From Streptomyces sp. WMMC940 (lineage in GTDB: Bacteria; Actinomycetota; Actinomycetes; Streptomycetales; Streptomycetaceae), in NCBI RefSeq assembly GCF_027460265.1, contig NZ_JAPZBC010000001.1:4409501-4473500 (forward strand): a stretch of 64,000 nt of DNA, written 5' to 3'. A model generated the notes under the pieces. The model worked only from the letters and a program-made list of their open reading frames with translations, had not been told where the DNA came from and did not search any database. This document shows, piece after piece, positions 55,082 through 63,210 of this stretch (its first letter is position 1; each line of letters opens with the position of its first letter). Made by a program: the position numbers and the translations under genes.

Positions 55082-56935
55082 ATGACGCAACCACCCCAGC
55101 CCGCGAAGCAGCCGGGCGAGCAGCCGAACCAGCCCGCGAAGCAGCTGGGCGAGCAGCCGGACCAGTCGCCGCAACAGCCGTCCGGACAGCCCCCGCAGCA
55201 GGCCAACCCGCCCCAGCAGCAGCCTGCGCAGCCTCCGCCCGGCGGCTTCGGCGCGCCGCAGGACCCTGCCCCCGGCCTCGCTGGTGGGAACCCCACGCCC
55301 GGCGGCTTCGGCGCGCCCACCACGCCGCCGCAGCCCGGTTACGGCTATCCGCAGACGCCGCCCGGTCAGCCCCCCGGTTACGGCTACCCGCAGGCACCGG
55401 GCCTCCCGGCGCAGCCGATGGGCCGACAGCCCTACGGCTACGGCTCCCCCGGGCAGTCCACCCAGCCGCCGTACGGCCCGCAGCCGGGTGGCCCCGGCGG
55501 CAAGAAGCCGAACACCCAGATGCAGATCATCATCGCCGCGGTCGTCGCCGTGGTGCTGATCATCGGCGCGGGCGTCTGGTACGCCGCGGCCAAGGGCGAC
55601 GACGAGCGCGGCAACGCCAAGGGCTCCAGCCGGGGCGCGGACGGCGGCAAGGACAAGGCCCTCGGCGGCGGCAAGGAGAAGGCGCCGTCCAACCCGGCGG
55701 CCAAGGTGGCCTTCCAGCTGCCCCAGCCGAAGGTCACCGACGTCACCGACGTGAGCGGCTCGTGGGTCACGGACTCGCTGTACGTCAAGACCGGCATCAA
55801 CTCCGTCGTCGGACACGACCTCACCACGGGCACGGTGAAGTGGACCCTTCCGCTTCCCGGCCAGGTGTGCGCCGCCTCGCGCCACGCCACGGCCGACCAC
55901 AAGACGGCCATCGCCTTCGAGCCCGCCAAGCGCAAGCCGCCCCGGAACTACGAGAAGTGCACTGAGGTCGGCGCGATCGACCTCACCACCGGCAAGCTGC
56001 TGTGGAGCAAGTCGGCCACGGGGTCCGGTGACGACAAGGCCCGCTTCAACGAGGTCACCCTCAGCGGCGGTACCGTCGCCGCGGGCGGCACCGACGGCGG
56101 AGCGGCGTTCGACCTCGCCACCGGCGCCGTCCGGTGGAAGCCCCAGGTGAACGCCGAGAACTGCTACGACATGGGCTACGGCGGAGGTCCCGCCCTCGTG
56201 GCGGCCCGCAAGTGCGGCGACTACGGCAGCCAGTACGTCGTCATCCAGTCCCTGAACGCGCAGACCGGCGCGCCGGTCTCCTCGTACAAGATGCCCACGG
56301 GCGTGGAGTACGCGAGCATCGTGTCCACCAAGCCCCTGGTGGTCGCCGCCGACGTCGGCGACACCGCCGGGGACGGCAGCGGCATCTCGGACTTCTTCGT
56401 CGTCGACGAGAAGACCGGCAAGCTGAAGGTCAAGATCTCCGCCGACGCCGACCGGTTCGCCGCACGCTGCGGCTCCACCGAGGTCGAGACCTGCCGGCAC
56501 ATCGTCGTCGGCAACAACCGCCTGTACCTGCCCACCGAGGAGCACGAGGGCAGCGGGGAGTACGGCGACACCAACGAGATCGTGTCCTTCGACCTGACCA
56601 CGGGCAAGCCGACCGCCGACAAGGCGGACGCCGGGGACCGGTACACGATCTCGCCGCTGCGGATGGACGGCGGCAACCTCATCGCCTACAAGCGGCCCCC
56701 GTACGACAAGGGCGGGCAGATCGTCAGCATCGACGGCGGCACCTTCAAGCAGACGGTGCTGCTGGAGATCCCGTCCGACGAGTCCGTCCGAGAGGCGGAG
56801 TCCAGTTTCAGCGAGGACTACTCGGAGATCCTCTACGCCGACGGACGGCTGTTCATCTCCGAGACCATGCTCAGCAAGCGGAGCGGATCGGCCTCGCGAC
56901 AGGAGTACCTGGTGCTCTCCCTGAGCACGAACTGA
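55082..56935 (+). CDS. Membrane-anchored PQQ-type beta-propeller protein, copy 2
   Basis: 617 residues, exactly the length of the upstream paralogue. Pro/Gln-rich tail (GYGYPQ units), one helix (~146-168, QIIIAAVVAVVLIIGAGVWY), then propeller blades (HDLTTGTVKWTLP, IDLTTGKLLWSKS, FDLTTGKPTADK). Blade sequences of the two copies differ widely, so the duplication is old. GTACGCAGG precedes the ATG. A strong hairpin ends the pair. They may form a complex or sense different ligands; function unknown. Confidence 0.87.
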   Translation: MTQPPQPAKQPGEQPNQPAKQLGEQPDQSPQQPSGQPPQQANPPQQQPAQPPPGGFGAPQDPAPGLAGGNPTPGGFGAPTTPPQPGYGYPQTPPGQPPGYGYPQAPGLPAQPMGRQPYGYGSPGQSTQPPYGPQPGGPGGKKPNTQMQIIIAAVVAVVLIIGAGVWYAAAKGDDERGNAKGSSRGADGGKDKALGGGKEKAPSNPAAKVAFQLPQPKVTDVTDVSGSWVTDSLYVKTGINSVVGHDLTTGTVKWTLPLPGQVCAASRHATADHKTAIAFEPAKRKPPRNYEKCTEVGAIDLTTGKLLWSKSATGSGDDKARFNEVTLSGGTVAAGGTDGGAAFDLATGAVRWKPQVNAENCYDMGYGGGPALVAARKCGDYGSQYVVIQSLNAQTGAPVSSYKMPTGVEYASIVSTKPLVVAADVGDTAGDGSGISDFFVVDEKTGKLKVKISADADRFAARCGSTEVETCRHIVVGNNRLYLPTEEHEGSGEYGDTNEIVSFDLTTGKPTADKADAGDRYTISPLRMDGGNLIAYKRPPYDKGGQIVSIDGGTFKQTVLLEIPSDESVREAESSFSEDYSEILYADGRLFISETMLSKRSGSASRQEYLVLSLSTN

Positions 56936-56951
56936 ACCACCGGTGCACGAG

Positions 56952-56993
56952 CGACTGAGGTCCCCCGACCGCACGGTCGGGGGACCTCAGTCG
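56952..56993 (+). terminator. Very strong hairpin terminator
   Basis: Perfect 20-bp inverted repeat (56952-56971 with 56974-56993) with a 2-nt loop, 16 bp after the second PQQ-propeller gene. Ends the two-gene unit. Confidence 0.85.
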
Positions 56994-57142
56994 TTCGTCA
57001 ACTTGCCCCGAACGACACGCATTTCACCGATCCGAGGGATTTCTGATGCGTAGGGCAGCGCGACGTCGAACAAGCGTGTAGCTTGCCGGGTCAGTAGTAC
57101 TGGGGGCGGGGGGCCGGCTCCAGGGGTATGGGGGGTTGCTCG

Positions 57143-57847
57143 ATGGGTGTGCGGCTCATGGTGGTCGACGACCACCGATTGCTGGCCGAGGCGCTGGCCT
57201 CCGCGCTGAAACTGCGCGGACACCGGGTGCTCGCCGCGGCGGCGCCGACGGCGGGGGCGGCCGAACTCGTGGTGAGCAGGGCGCCCGAGGTGTGCCTGCT
57301 CGGGACGGCGGCACCGGCGGAGCCGGGCGCCTTCGACCCCATCGTGCGGATCAAGCGTGAGCGTCCGCAGGTCGCCGTGGTGGTGCTCGGGCCCGTGCCG
57401 TCGCCGCGGGGGATAGCGGCGGCCTTCGCGGCCGGCGCGTCGGGCTATGTGCGCCACGACGAGCGGATCGAGGGCGTCGAGCGGGCCATGGCCAAGGCGC
57501 GGGCGGGCGAGGCGGCCGTGGCGCCGCAACTGCTGCAGGGCGCGTTCACGGACCTGCTCAACCCTGCGGCCCAGCCGGACGACGAGGGCCAGCGACTGCT
57601 GCGCATGCTGACCCCGCGCGAGGTGGAGGTGCTGGTGCGCGTCGCCGAGGGCGAGGACACCCGGCTCATCGCCGCGGGCATGGGCATAGCCCCCAGTACG
57701 GCACGCACGCACGTCCAGCGGGTGCTGATGAAACTGGGCGTCGGCTCCCGGCTGGAGGCCGCGGCCCTCGCGGCCCGCACGGGCCTCCTCGACCACGCGG
57801 CGAGCCGCCCGCCGCTTCCGGCCGACCCGGACCTCGACGTGGACTGA
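57143..57847 (+). CDS. LuxR-type response regulator with atypical receiver
   Basis: 234 residues. The receiver starts MGVRLMVVDDHRLLAEALAS with the acidic pair, but where the phosphorylated Asp is expected the strand reads EVCLLGTAAPAEP, with no Asp. The C-terminal LuxR/NarL HTH is normal (LTPREVEVLVRVAEGEDTRL, GIAPSTARTHVQRVLMKLGV). It therefore probably works without Asp phosphorylation, by ligand or partner binding. No histidine kinase is adjacent. The ATG at 57143 gives the canonical start; an ATG at 57128 adds five residues. Confidence 0.88.
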   Translation: MGVRLMVVDDHRLLAEALASALKLRGHRVLAAAAPTAGAAELVVSRAPEVCLLGTAAPAEPGAFDPIVRIKRERPQVAVVVLGPVPSPRGIAAAFAAGASGYVRHDERIEGVERAMAKARAGEAAVAPQLLQGAFTDLLNPAAQPDDEGQRLLRMLTPREVEVLVRVAEGEDTRLIAAGMGIAPSTARTHVQRVLMKLGVGSRLEAAALAARTGLLDHAASRPPLPADPDLDVD

Positions 57848-57972
57848 GGGCGCACGGCGCTGCGCGGCATGCTGACGGCTGAGGTGTTCCGCGCCCCACC
57901 ATCCGTACTCACCCCGTCGTTGGCGAGCCTGTCGGCTCGTGCTCTGTCGGGTGCGGTCATGCTGAGTGCGGA

Positions 57973-58368
57973 ATGGGATCCTGGAGGCGCTCCGCACGAA
58001 GAGGACGGCACCCGCCGGTGCACCTGTACCCGCGCCGCCGGGTGCCGGACCTGCGCGCGCTCGACGACGCGGCGCGCACAGAGTTCCCACAGGTCCATCT
58101 GCAACTCTTGAGGCGCTTCGACCGGATCTTCGGTGCCGATCGGCCACCGACGCCGTACACCGCCGCCTGGCACCAGGCCCCGTTCCACGACGGCGCACGC
58201 GCGACGGGCGGCGAGGACTTCGCGCCGCACCTCGAGCTTTTCACCGTCCGCCGAACTTCCGGAAAGCCGACGTTCCTCGCGGGTTACGAGTCCGGCACGA
58301 GCGTGTTCATCAACGATGTGCCGCCGGAGTCAGCAGCCCGGCGACTGCGAGAGGTGGCGAGCGAGTGA
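57973..58368 (+). pseudogene. galT: Truncated galT (galactose-1-phosphate uridylyltransferase, C-terminal third)
   Basis: 131 open codons whose part from [20 protein letters not shown] matches the C-terminal third of Gal[50 protein letters not shown], then [16 protein letters not shown]. Full GalT has ~350 residues; the N-terminal two thirds with the zinc ligands and the active-site HPH motif are missing, and upstream sequence is unrelated. The stop overlaps galE (GTGA), the arrangement of the intact gal operon. Cannot catalyse the Leloir step. Confidence 0.85.
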
Positions 58369-59330
58369 GCAAGTACCTGGTGACGGGCGGAGCCGGCTAT
58401 GTCGGCAGCGTGGTGACCGCGCACCTGCTGGAGGCGGGGCACGAGGTGACGGTCCTCGACGATCTGTCCACGGGATTCCGCGAGGCCGTCCCCGGGGGTG
58501 CCGTCTTCGTCGAGGGCCGGGTCCAGGACGCGGCCCGTCACATCGGCCCGTCGTACGACGGCGTCCTGCACTTCGCCGCGTACTCGCAGGTCGGCGAATC
58601 GGTCGCGCAACCCGGCAGGTACTGGGAGAACAACGTCGGCGGGACGATGGCGCTGCTCGCCGCGATGCGCTCCGCGGGGGTCCGCAGGCTGGTCTTCTCC
58701 TCCACGGCGGCCACCTACGGCGAGCCGGTCTCCACGCCGATCACCGAGTCCGACCCGACGACGCCGACCAGCCCGTACGGCGCCACGAAACTCGCCGTCG
58801 ACCACATGATCGGCGGCGAGTGCGCCGCGCACGGACTGGCGGCGGCGTCCCTGCGGTACTTCAACGTCGCCGGTGCCTACGGCGACTCCGGGGAGCGCCA
58901 CGACCCCGAGTCGCACCTCATCCCGCTCGTCCTCCAGGTCGCGCTCGGCACCCGCGAGACGATCTCCGTCTTCGGCGACGACTACCCGACGCCGGACGGC
59001 ACCTGTGTGCGGGACTACATCCATGTCGCCGACCTCGCCGAGGCCCATCTGCTCGCCATGGACGCGATCACCCCCGGGGAGCATCTGGTCTGCAACCTCG
59101 GCAACGGCAACGGCTTCTCCGTACGTGAGGTCGTCGAGACCGTCCGCAAGGTCACCGGCCACCCGGTCCCGGAGACCGTCGCCGCCCGCCGCGCCGGCGA
59201 CCCGGCCGTCCTGGTCGCCTCCTCCGCCGCGGCGCAGGAGCGGCTCGGCTGGTCCCCGTCGCGGCCGGACCTCGCGGGGATCGTCGCCGACGCCTGGGAC
59301 TTCGCCCGCTCCCGGCAGGCGGGCGGGTGA
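58365..59330 (+). CDS. galE: UDP-glucose 4-epimerase
   Basis: 321 residues from a GTG overlapping the galT stop. Extended [17 protein letters not shown], catalytic Ser in [10 protein letters not shown], Tyr-Lys in [25 protein letters not shown] and [16 protein letters not shown] are the GalE signatures. It interconverts UDP-glucose and UDP-galactose. With galT broken and no galK after it, the enzyme probably now supplies UDP-galactose for cell-surface glycans rather than galactose breakdown. As recalled, S. coelicolor keeps galT-galE1-galK here. Confidence 0.93.
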   Translation: MSKYLVTGGAGYVGSVVTAHLLEAGHEVTVLDDLSTGFREAVPGGAVFVEGRVQDAARHIGPSYDGVLHFAAYSQVGESVAQPGRYWENNVGGTMALLAAMRSAGVRRLVFSSTAATYGEPVSTPITESDPTTPTSPYGATKLAVDHMIGGECAAHGLAAASLRYFNVAGAYGDSGERHDPESHLIPLVLQVALGTRETISVFGDDYPTPDGTCVRDYIHVADLAEAHLLAMDAITPGEHLVCNLGNGNGFSVREVVETVRKVTGHPVPETVAARRAGDPAVLVASSAAAQERLGWSPSRPDLAGIVADAWDFARSRQAGG

Positions 59331-59744
59331 GGGTCCCCGAGCGTTCCGGGAGCGGTACGGGTACGGGTCCGAGGGCGTCCGCGCCGCGCCGGGCAGGGTC
59401 GGTCCGGTCGGCGAGTGCACCGACTTCAACGACGGCTTCGTCATGCCGTTCGCCCTCCCGCACACCGCGGTCGCTGCGAAACGCCGGCTCGACCGACACC
59501 TCACGGGTGCGCGTCGGATCGGCCGGGCTGACCCCGACCGAGCGGGTCCCGTGCCCGCCTCGCGCCGGGTCCGTGCCCGGCCGAACGCCCGGCGGTCCCG
59601 TGCCCGCCTCGCGATGGTTCCGCAGCCGAGCTCCGCCGGTCCCGTGCCCGCCTCGCGCCGGGTCCGTGCCCGGCCGAACGCCCGGCGGGTGCCTGCCCCG
59701 GCGAGCCCCGACGCTTCCCGGTGTGCGCCGGCGCGCCCGTCGAC
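59331..59744. other. Repeat-rich gap where galK would be expected
   Basis: 414 bp between galE and the GNAT gene with no credible gene. A galactokinase (~380 residues) usually follows galE in streptomycetes. Here the space is Arg/Pro-biased low-complexity DNA with direct repeats, consistent with deletion of galK. Confidence 0.6.
59545..59688. repeat. 51-bp direct repeat, two copies plus a partial
   Basis: Copies at 59545-59595 and 59638-59688 are essentially identical (start GGTCCCGTGCCCGCCTCGCG, end CCGAACGCCCGGCGG). A partial third copy of the first 20 bases lies at 59594-59613. Confidence 0.9.
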
Positions 59745-60191
59745 TCAGCCGAGGTGCTTGGCCAGGAGGTACTCCGTCACGCCCGGCGGGTAGTCGGGCA
59801 CCCGGCCGACGATCTCGTAGCCGTGCTTCCGGTAGAAGCCGGGCGCTTGGAAGTCCCACGTCTCCAGCCGGGACCAGGAGCAGCCGCGGCCCACGCGGGC
59901 CTCGCGCTCGGCCGCGGAGAGGAGCTGGGAGCCCAGGCCCGCGCCGCGGTGCCGGGCGTCGACCCAGAGGAGGTCGACATGGAGCCAGCGCGCCCAGGTG
60001 CGGCCCGTCAGACCCGCGGCCAGTTCGCCGGTCGCCTCCTCCACCACCCAGACCTGCAGGGGGACTTCGTCCTTGTGCCGGCTCACCGCCAGGGCCCGCA
60101 TCGCCGGTGAGCGCTGGGCGTTGGCGGCTTCGAGCCTCTCACCGAGCAGGCCGAGGCGTTCTTTGTCGACTTCTGTCTCAAAACGAAACAT
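59745..60191 (-). CDS. GNAT family N-acetyltransferase
   Basis: 148 residues from the ATG at 60191 (MFRFETEVDKERLGLLGERL). Motif A is LLWVDARHRGAGLGSQLLSA, motif B is FQAPGFYRKHGYEIVGRV. VWVVEEATGELAAGLTGRTW precedes, as in small-molecule or peptide acetyltransferases. The end LAKHL is typical. A longer start (ATG 60230) is possible but lacks a ribosome site. No substrate can be assigned. Confidence 0.87.
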   Translation of the reverse strand: MFRFETEVDKERLGLLGERLEAANAQRSPAMRALAVSRHKDEVPLQVWVVEEATGELAAGLTGRTWARWLHVDLLWVDARHRGAGLGSQLLSAAEREARVGRGCSWSRLETWDFQAPGFYRKHGYEIVGRVPDYPPGVTEYLLAKHLG

Positions 60192-60440
60192 GCGGCACAC
60201 CCTAAACACGGCGTCCAGCCAGTTCTGCAAATGCCCTTCCCCTCAGGGCCGTCGGCCGTACTCTGAAGCAGGTGCACCGGTGGGGGCCGGTGCTGATCAG
60301 GGGGCGAGACGGTCGGGTACGACGCCCGGGGCGGGGTATCGGTCAATCGCGGCGGCGGCCGCGGCGGCCCACCCACTCCTGTCGGGCGCCGTACCCGTCG
60401 ACGCATGGCCTCCGCCGGAAAACGCAGCCTGGGGGTGTCT

Positions 60441-61220
60441 GTGGTTCGTATCCGGGTCCTCGTCGTGGACGACCACCGAATCTTCGCCGAGTCCCTCGCG
60501 GCGGCACTCGCCGCCGAGCCGGACGTCGAGGTCGCCGCGGCGGGCAGCGGCCCGGCCGCGCTGCGCTGCCTCGAGCGCGCGGCGACCGAGGGGCGCAGAT
60601 TCGACGTGATGCTGGTCGATGCCGATCTGGGGATCGCGACGACACCGGGCGGCCCCGTGGTGGCGCGGGCCGTCCCCGACAACGGCGACGGCTTCGTCGA
60701 CGGGATCTCCCTGGTCGCCGCGGTCCGCACCGCGCGCCCCGCCGTCCGTACGGTCGTGCTCGCCGAGAAGGACGACCCGCGCCGGGCCGCGCTCGCGCTC
60801 CAGGCCGGTGCCTCCGGCTGGGTCGCCAAGGACTGCTCCCTGCAACGGCTGCTCACGGTGATCCGGGGCGTGCTGCGCGACGAGACGCACCTGCCGCCCG
60901 CGCTGCTCACCGGCGTGCTGCGAGAGCTCACCGCCGCGCGCAAGCACCGCTCCGAGAGCGAGCGGCTCGTGGAGTCGCTCACCCCGCGCGAGCGGGAGGT
61001 GCTGCGGTGCATGGTGGCCGGACTGGGCCGCAAGGCGGTCGCGGAGCGGCTGTTCCTCTCCCCGCACACCGTGCGCACCCATATGCAGAACGTCCTGGGC
61101 AAGCTCGGAGTCCACTCGACCCTCGCCGCGGTGGCGCTGGCCCGCCGGGCCGGGGTCGGCCCCGCGGAACTCGCCCCCTCAGCCGGGGACGTTGTCGAAC
61201 GGGGCGGTCAACTGGCGTAG
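60441..61220 (+). CDS. LuxR-type response regulator
   Basis: 259 residues. Receiver: VRIRVLVVDDHRIFAESLAA, phosphorylatable Asp in VMLVDADLG, and the Lys in WVAKDCSL, so phosphorelay-competent residues are present, unlike the regulator at 57143. A 26-residue insertion (ATTPGGPVVARAVPDNGDGF) after the Asp is unusual. LuxR HTH: LTPREREVLRCMVAGLGRKA, LSPHTVRTHMQNVLGKLGV. The GTG at 60441 has GGGGG at the right distance; GTG 60435 and ATG 60405 are in-frame alternatives. It is an orphan, with no kinase nearby. Its 3' end overlaps convergent tamR by 42 bp. Confidence 0.88.
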   Translation: MVRIRVLVVDDHRIFAESLAAALAAEPDVEVAAAGSGPAALRCLERAATEGRRFDVMLVDADLGIATTPGGPVVARAVPDNGDGFVDGISLVAAVRTARPAVRTVVLAEKDDPRRAALALQAGASGWVAKDCSLQRLLTVIRGVLRDETHLPPALLTGVLRELTAARKHRSESERLVESLTPREREVLRCMVAGLGRKAVAERLFLSPHTVRTHMQNVLGKLGVHSTLAAVALARRAGVGPAELAPSAGDVVERGGQLA

Positions 61221-61676
61221 CAGACCGGCGAGTTCTCCGCGCTGCGCACGGGACAGCTCGCCCAGGATCGCGCGTTCCTGGGCAAGCAGTCCGGCGAGCG
61301 CCTGATCGGCGCGGTCCCGCCCCTCGGCGGTGAGCCGCACCAGCACGCCGCGACGGTCGCTGGGATCGGGAAGCCGCTCGACCAGGCCCTTCTTGGCGAG
61401 CCGGTCGATGCGGTTGGTCATCGTGCCCGAGGTGACCAGGGTCTGGGTGAGCAGCTGGCCGGGGGAGAGCTGGTAGGGCGCCCCCGCGCGCCGCAGCGAC
61501 GTCAGGACGTCGAACTCCCAGGGCTCCAGATTGTGCTCGGCAAAGGCGATCCTGCGTGCGCGGTCGAGATGGCGTGCGAGTCTGGAGACGCGGCTGAGCA
61601 CCTCGAGCGGCTCCACGTCGAGGTCGGGGCGCTCGCGGCGCCAGGCAGCGACCAGTCGGTCGACCTCGTCCTCCAT
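61179..61676 (-). CDS. tamR: MarR family regulator TamR
   Basis: 165 residues. MarR winged HTH: LEPWEFDVLTSLRRAGAPYQ, recognition helix SGTMTNRIDRLAKKGLVERL, wing PDPSDRRGVLVRLT, and dimer helices at both ends. It is divergent from trans-aconitate methyltransferase, as in S. coelicolor, where TamR represses tam and responds to trans-aconitate, citrate and related aconitase substrates, linking to oxidative stress (established for TamR). The perfect palindrome in the 132-bp gap supports the same control here. Confidence 0.9.
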   Translation of the reverse strand: MEDEVDRLVAAWRRERPDLDVEPLEVLSRVSRLARHLDRARRIAFAEHNLEPWEFDVLTSLRRAGAPYQLSPGQLLTQTLVTSGTMTNRIDRLAKKGLVERLPDPSDRRGVLVRLTAEGRDRADQALAGLLAQERAILGELSRAQRGELAGLLRQLTAPFDNVPG

Positions 61677-61711
61677 GACGATCAGTGTAGAGGGTCTGTC
61701 GACATGAAGTC

Positions 61712-61725
61712 TCTTGACGTCAAGA
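61712..61725. promoter_or_regulatory. TamR operator
   Basis: Perfect 14-bp palindrome TCTTGACGTCAAGA in the gap between divergent tamR and tam, 36 bp upstream of the tamR start. It has the size and symmetry of MarR-family sites and probably overlaps both promoters. Confidence 0.8.
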
Positions 61726-61808
61726 TATATTTGGATGGACTATTGGGCATGGTCGGGCCGGAACCCCTGCTCCGGTTCCGGCGAACGTTCCTGCAAGGGG
61801 GATCGAAC

Positions 61809-62630
61809 ATGCATTCCGTTCCAACCTGGGATCCACAGCAGTATCTCCGTCACTCAGGCCATCGAACCCGCCCGTTCCTCGATCTGCTCGGCCGGATACC
61901 CGAATTGCCCCACGGAAACCGCCCGCCCCGTATCGCCGACCTCGGCTGCGGCCCCGGCAATGTCACCGTGCTCCTCGCCGACCGCTGGCCGGACGCGCGG
62001 ATCACCGGATTCGACCTGTCGCCCGAGATGCTCGCCCGCGCCGAGAAGGAGTACGCGGGCACCACCAGCGGCGGCGGCTGGATCGACTTCCGCCCCGCCG
62101 ACGCCGCCCACTGGACCCCCGACGAGCCCTACGACCTCATCGTCTCCAACGCCGCGCTCCAGTGGGTGCCCAACCACCCCGAGTCCTTCGCCACCTGGAT
62201 CGACGGCCTCACACCCGGTGGCACACTCGCCTTCCAGGTGCCCGGCAACTTCACCTCGCCCAGCCATGCGCTGCTCGGAGAGCTCTGCGACACCCCGCAG
62301 TGGCGCGACCGCCTCGCCGACCAGGGCCGCCGCTTCGTCCACGTGCTGGACCCGGCCGACTACCTCCTCCGGCTCGCCGACCTCGGCTGCGCCGCCGACA
62401 CCTGGGAGACGACCTACCTCCAGCTGCTCACCGGCGAGGACCCCGTCCTGGACTGGGTGAAGGGCACCGCGCTGCGCCCGGTCCTCACCACGCTCGACGG
62501 CGACGAGGAGGCCACCGACGAGTTCCTCTCCCAGTACCGCGATCTGCTCCGCAAGGCCTATCCGCCCGGGCCGCACGGAACGGTCTTCCCGTTCCGCCGC
62601 ATCTTCGCCGTGGCCCGCAAACCGCGGTAG
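61809..62630 (+). CDS. tam: Trans-aconitate 2-methyltransferase
   Basis: 273 residues. Starts MHSVPTWDPQQYLRHSGHRT, the W-P-x-Y-L opening of Tam, then the class I SAM motif IADLGCGPGNVTVLLADRWP, GFDLSPEMLARA, YDLIVSNAALQWV and LAFQVPGNFTSPSH. It methylates trans-aconitate, a spontaneous isomerisation product that inhibits aconitase, so it protects the TCA cycle. The ATG at 61809 has AAGGGGG upstream. Regulated by the divergent TamR. It is followed 25 bp later by a VOC protein on the same strand. Confidence 0.94.
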   Translation: MHSVPTWDPQQYLRHSGHRTRPFLDLLGRIPELPHGNRPPRIADLGCGPGNVTVLLADRWPDARITGFDLSPEMLARAEKEYAGTTSGGGWIDFRPADAAHWTPDEPYDLIVSNAALQWVPNHPESFATWIDGLTPGGTLAFQVPGNFTSPSHALLGELCDTPQWRDRLADQGRRFVHVLDPADYLLRLADLGCAADTWETTYLQLLTGEDPVLDWVKGTALRPVLTTLDGDEEATDEFLSQYRDLLRKAYPPGPHGTVFPFRRIFAVARKPR

Positions 62631-62655
62631 GCCCGTCGGGAAAGGACGCGAACCT

Positions 62656-63018
62656 GTGCTGACCGCTCTCGACCACGTCCAGCTCGCCGTGCCCGCGGGC
62701 TCCGAGGAAGCGCTGCGGGCGTACTACGTCGGCGCCCTGGGAATGACCGAGATCGCCAAGCCGCCGTCGCTCGCCGTCCGCGGCGGCTGCTGGTTCCGGA
62801 CCGGCGACGTCCAGCTGCACCTCGGCGTCGACCCCGCATTCCGGCCCGCACGCAAGGCCCACCCGGGGCTGCGGGTGACCGGTATCGAGACGTTCGCCGA
62901 GCGCCTGCTCGCCCACGGCGCCGAGGTCGTCCGGGACGAGGGTCTCCCCGGGCACCGCCGCTTCTTCTCGAGGGACCCGGTGGGCAACCGGCTGGAGTTC
63001 CTGGAGCCGGTGGAGTGA
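62656..63018 (+). CDS. VOC (glyoxalase/bleomycin resistance) family protein
   Basis: 120 residues from a GTG. Two beta-alpha-beta-beta-beta units: LTALDHVQLAVPAGSEEALR with the first metal His, VQLHLGV with a second, and DPVGNRLEFLEPVE with the terminal Glu. Small single-domain VOC proteins act as metal-dependent enzymes or binders of small molecules. No substrate can be given. Only 25 bp after tam, so possibly cotranscribed and under TamR, though its own ribosome site (GGAAAGGA) is present. Confidence 0.88.
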   Translation: MLTALDHVQLAVPAGSEEALRAYYVGALGMTEIAKPPSLAVRGGCWFRTGDVQLHLGVDPAFRPARKAHPGLRVTGIETFAERLLAHGAEVVRDEGLPGHRRFFSRDPVGNRLEFLEPVE

Positions 63019-63095
63019 TCGGCCCGGCCGCACGGCCGGCGGACCCGCCCGCGGCGAGCGGGGAACCGGACGCCGGCCGCGCGGGGCGCGTGCTC

Positions 63096-63134
63096 GGGGG
63101 TCGGCGCGGCGCGCGCGGGGGTCGGCGCGGCGCG
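63096..63134. repeat. 18-bp direct repeat
   Basis: GGGGGTCGGCGCGGCGCG occurs twice (63096-63113 and 63117-63134) between the VOC gene and convergent tetR. No role seen. Confidence 0.8.
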
Positions 63135-63210
63135 TGGGCGTCACGCCGAGCGCCTCCGCCCGCGCATGCCCCCGACGCGCCGCGACCGGCCCGCCGGGCG
63201 CCGCTGCCGC

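Noticed and set aside
51121..55323. A 1400-codon open frame on the minus strand across the ABC-F and PQQ genes
   Set aside because: It is antisense to genes with clear family motifs. Its Arg/Leu/Val-rich, motif-free translation is typical of GC-rich shadow frames.
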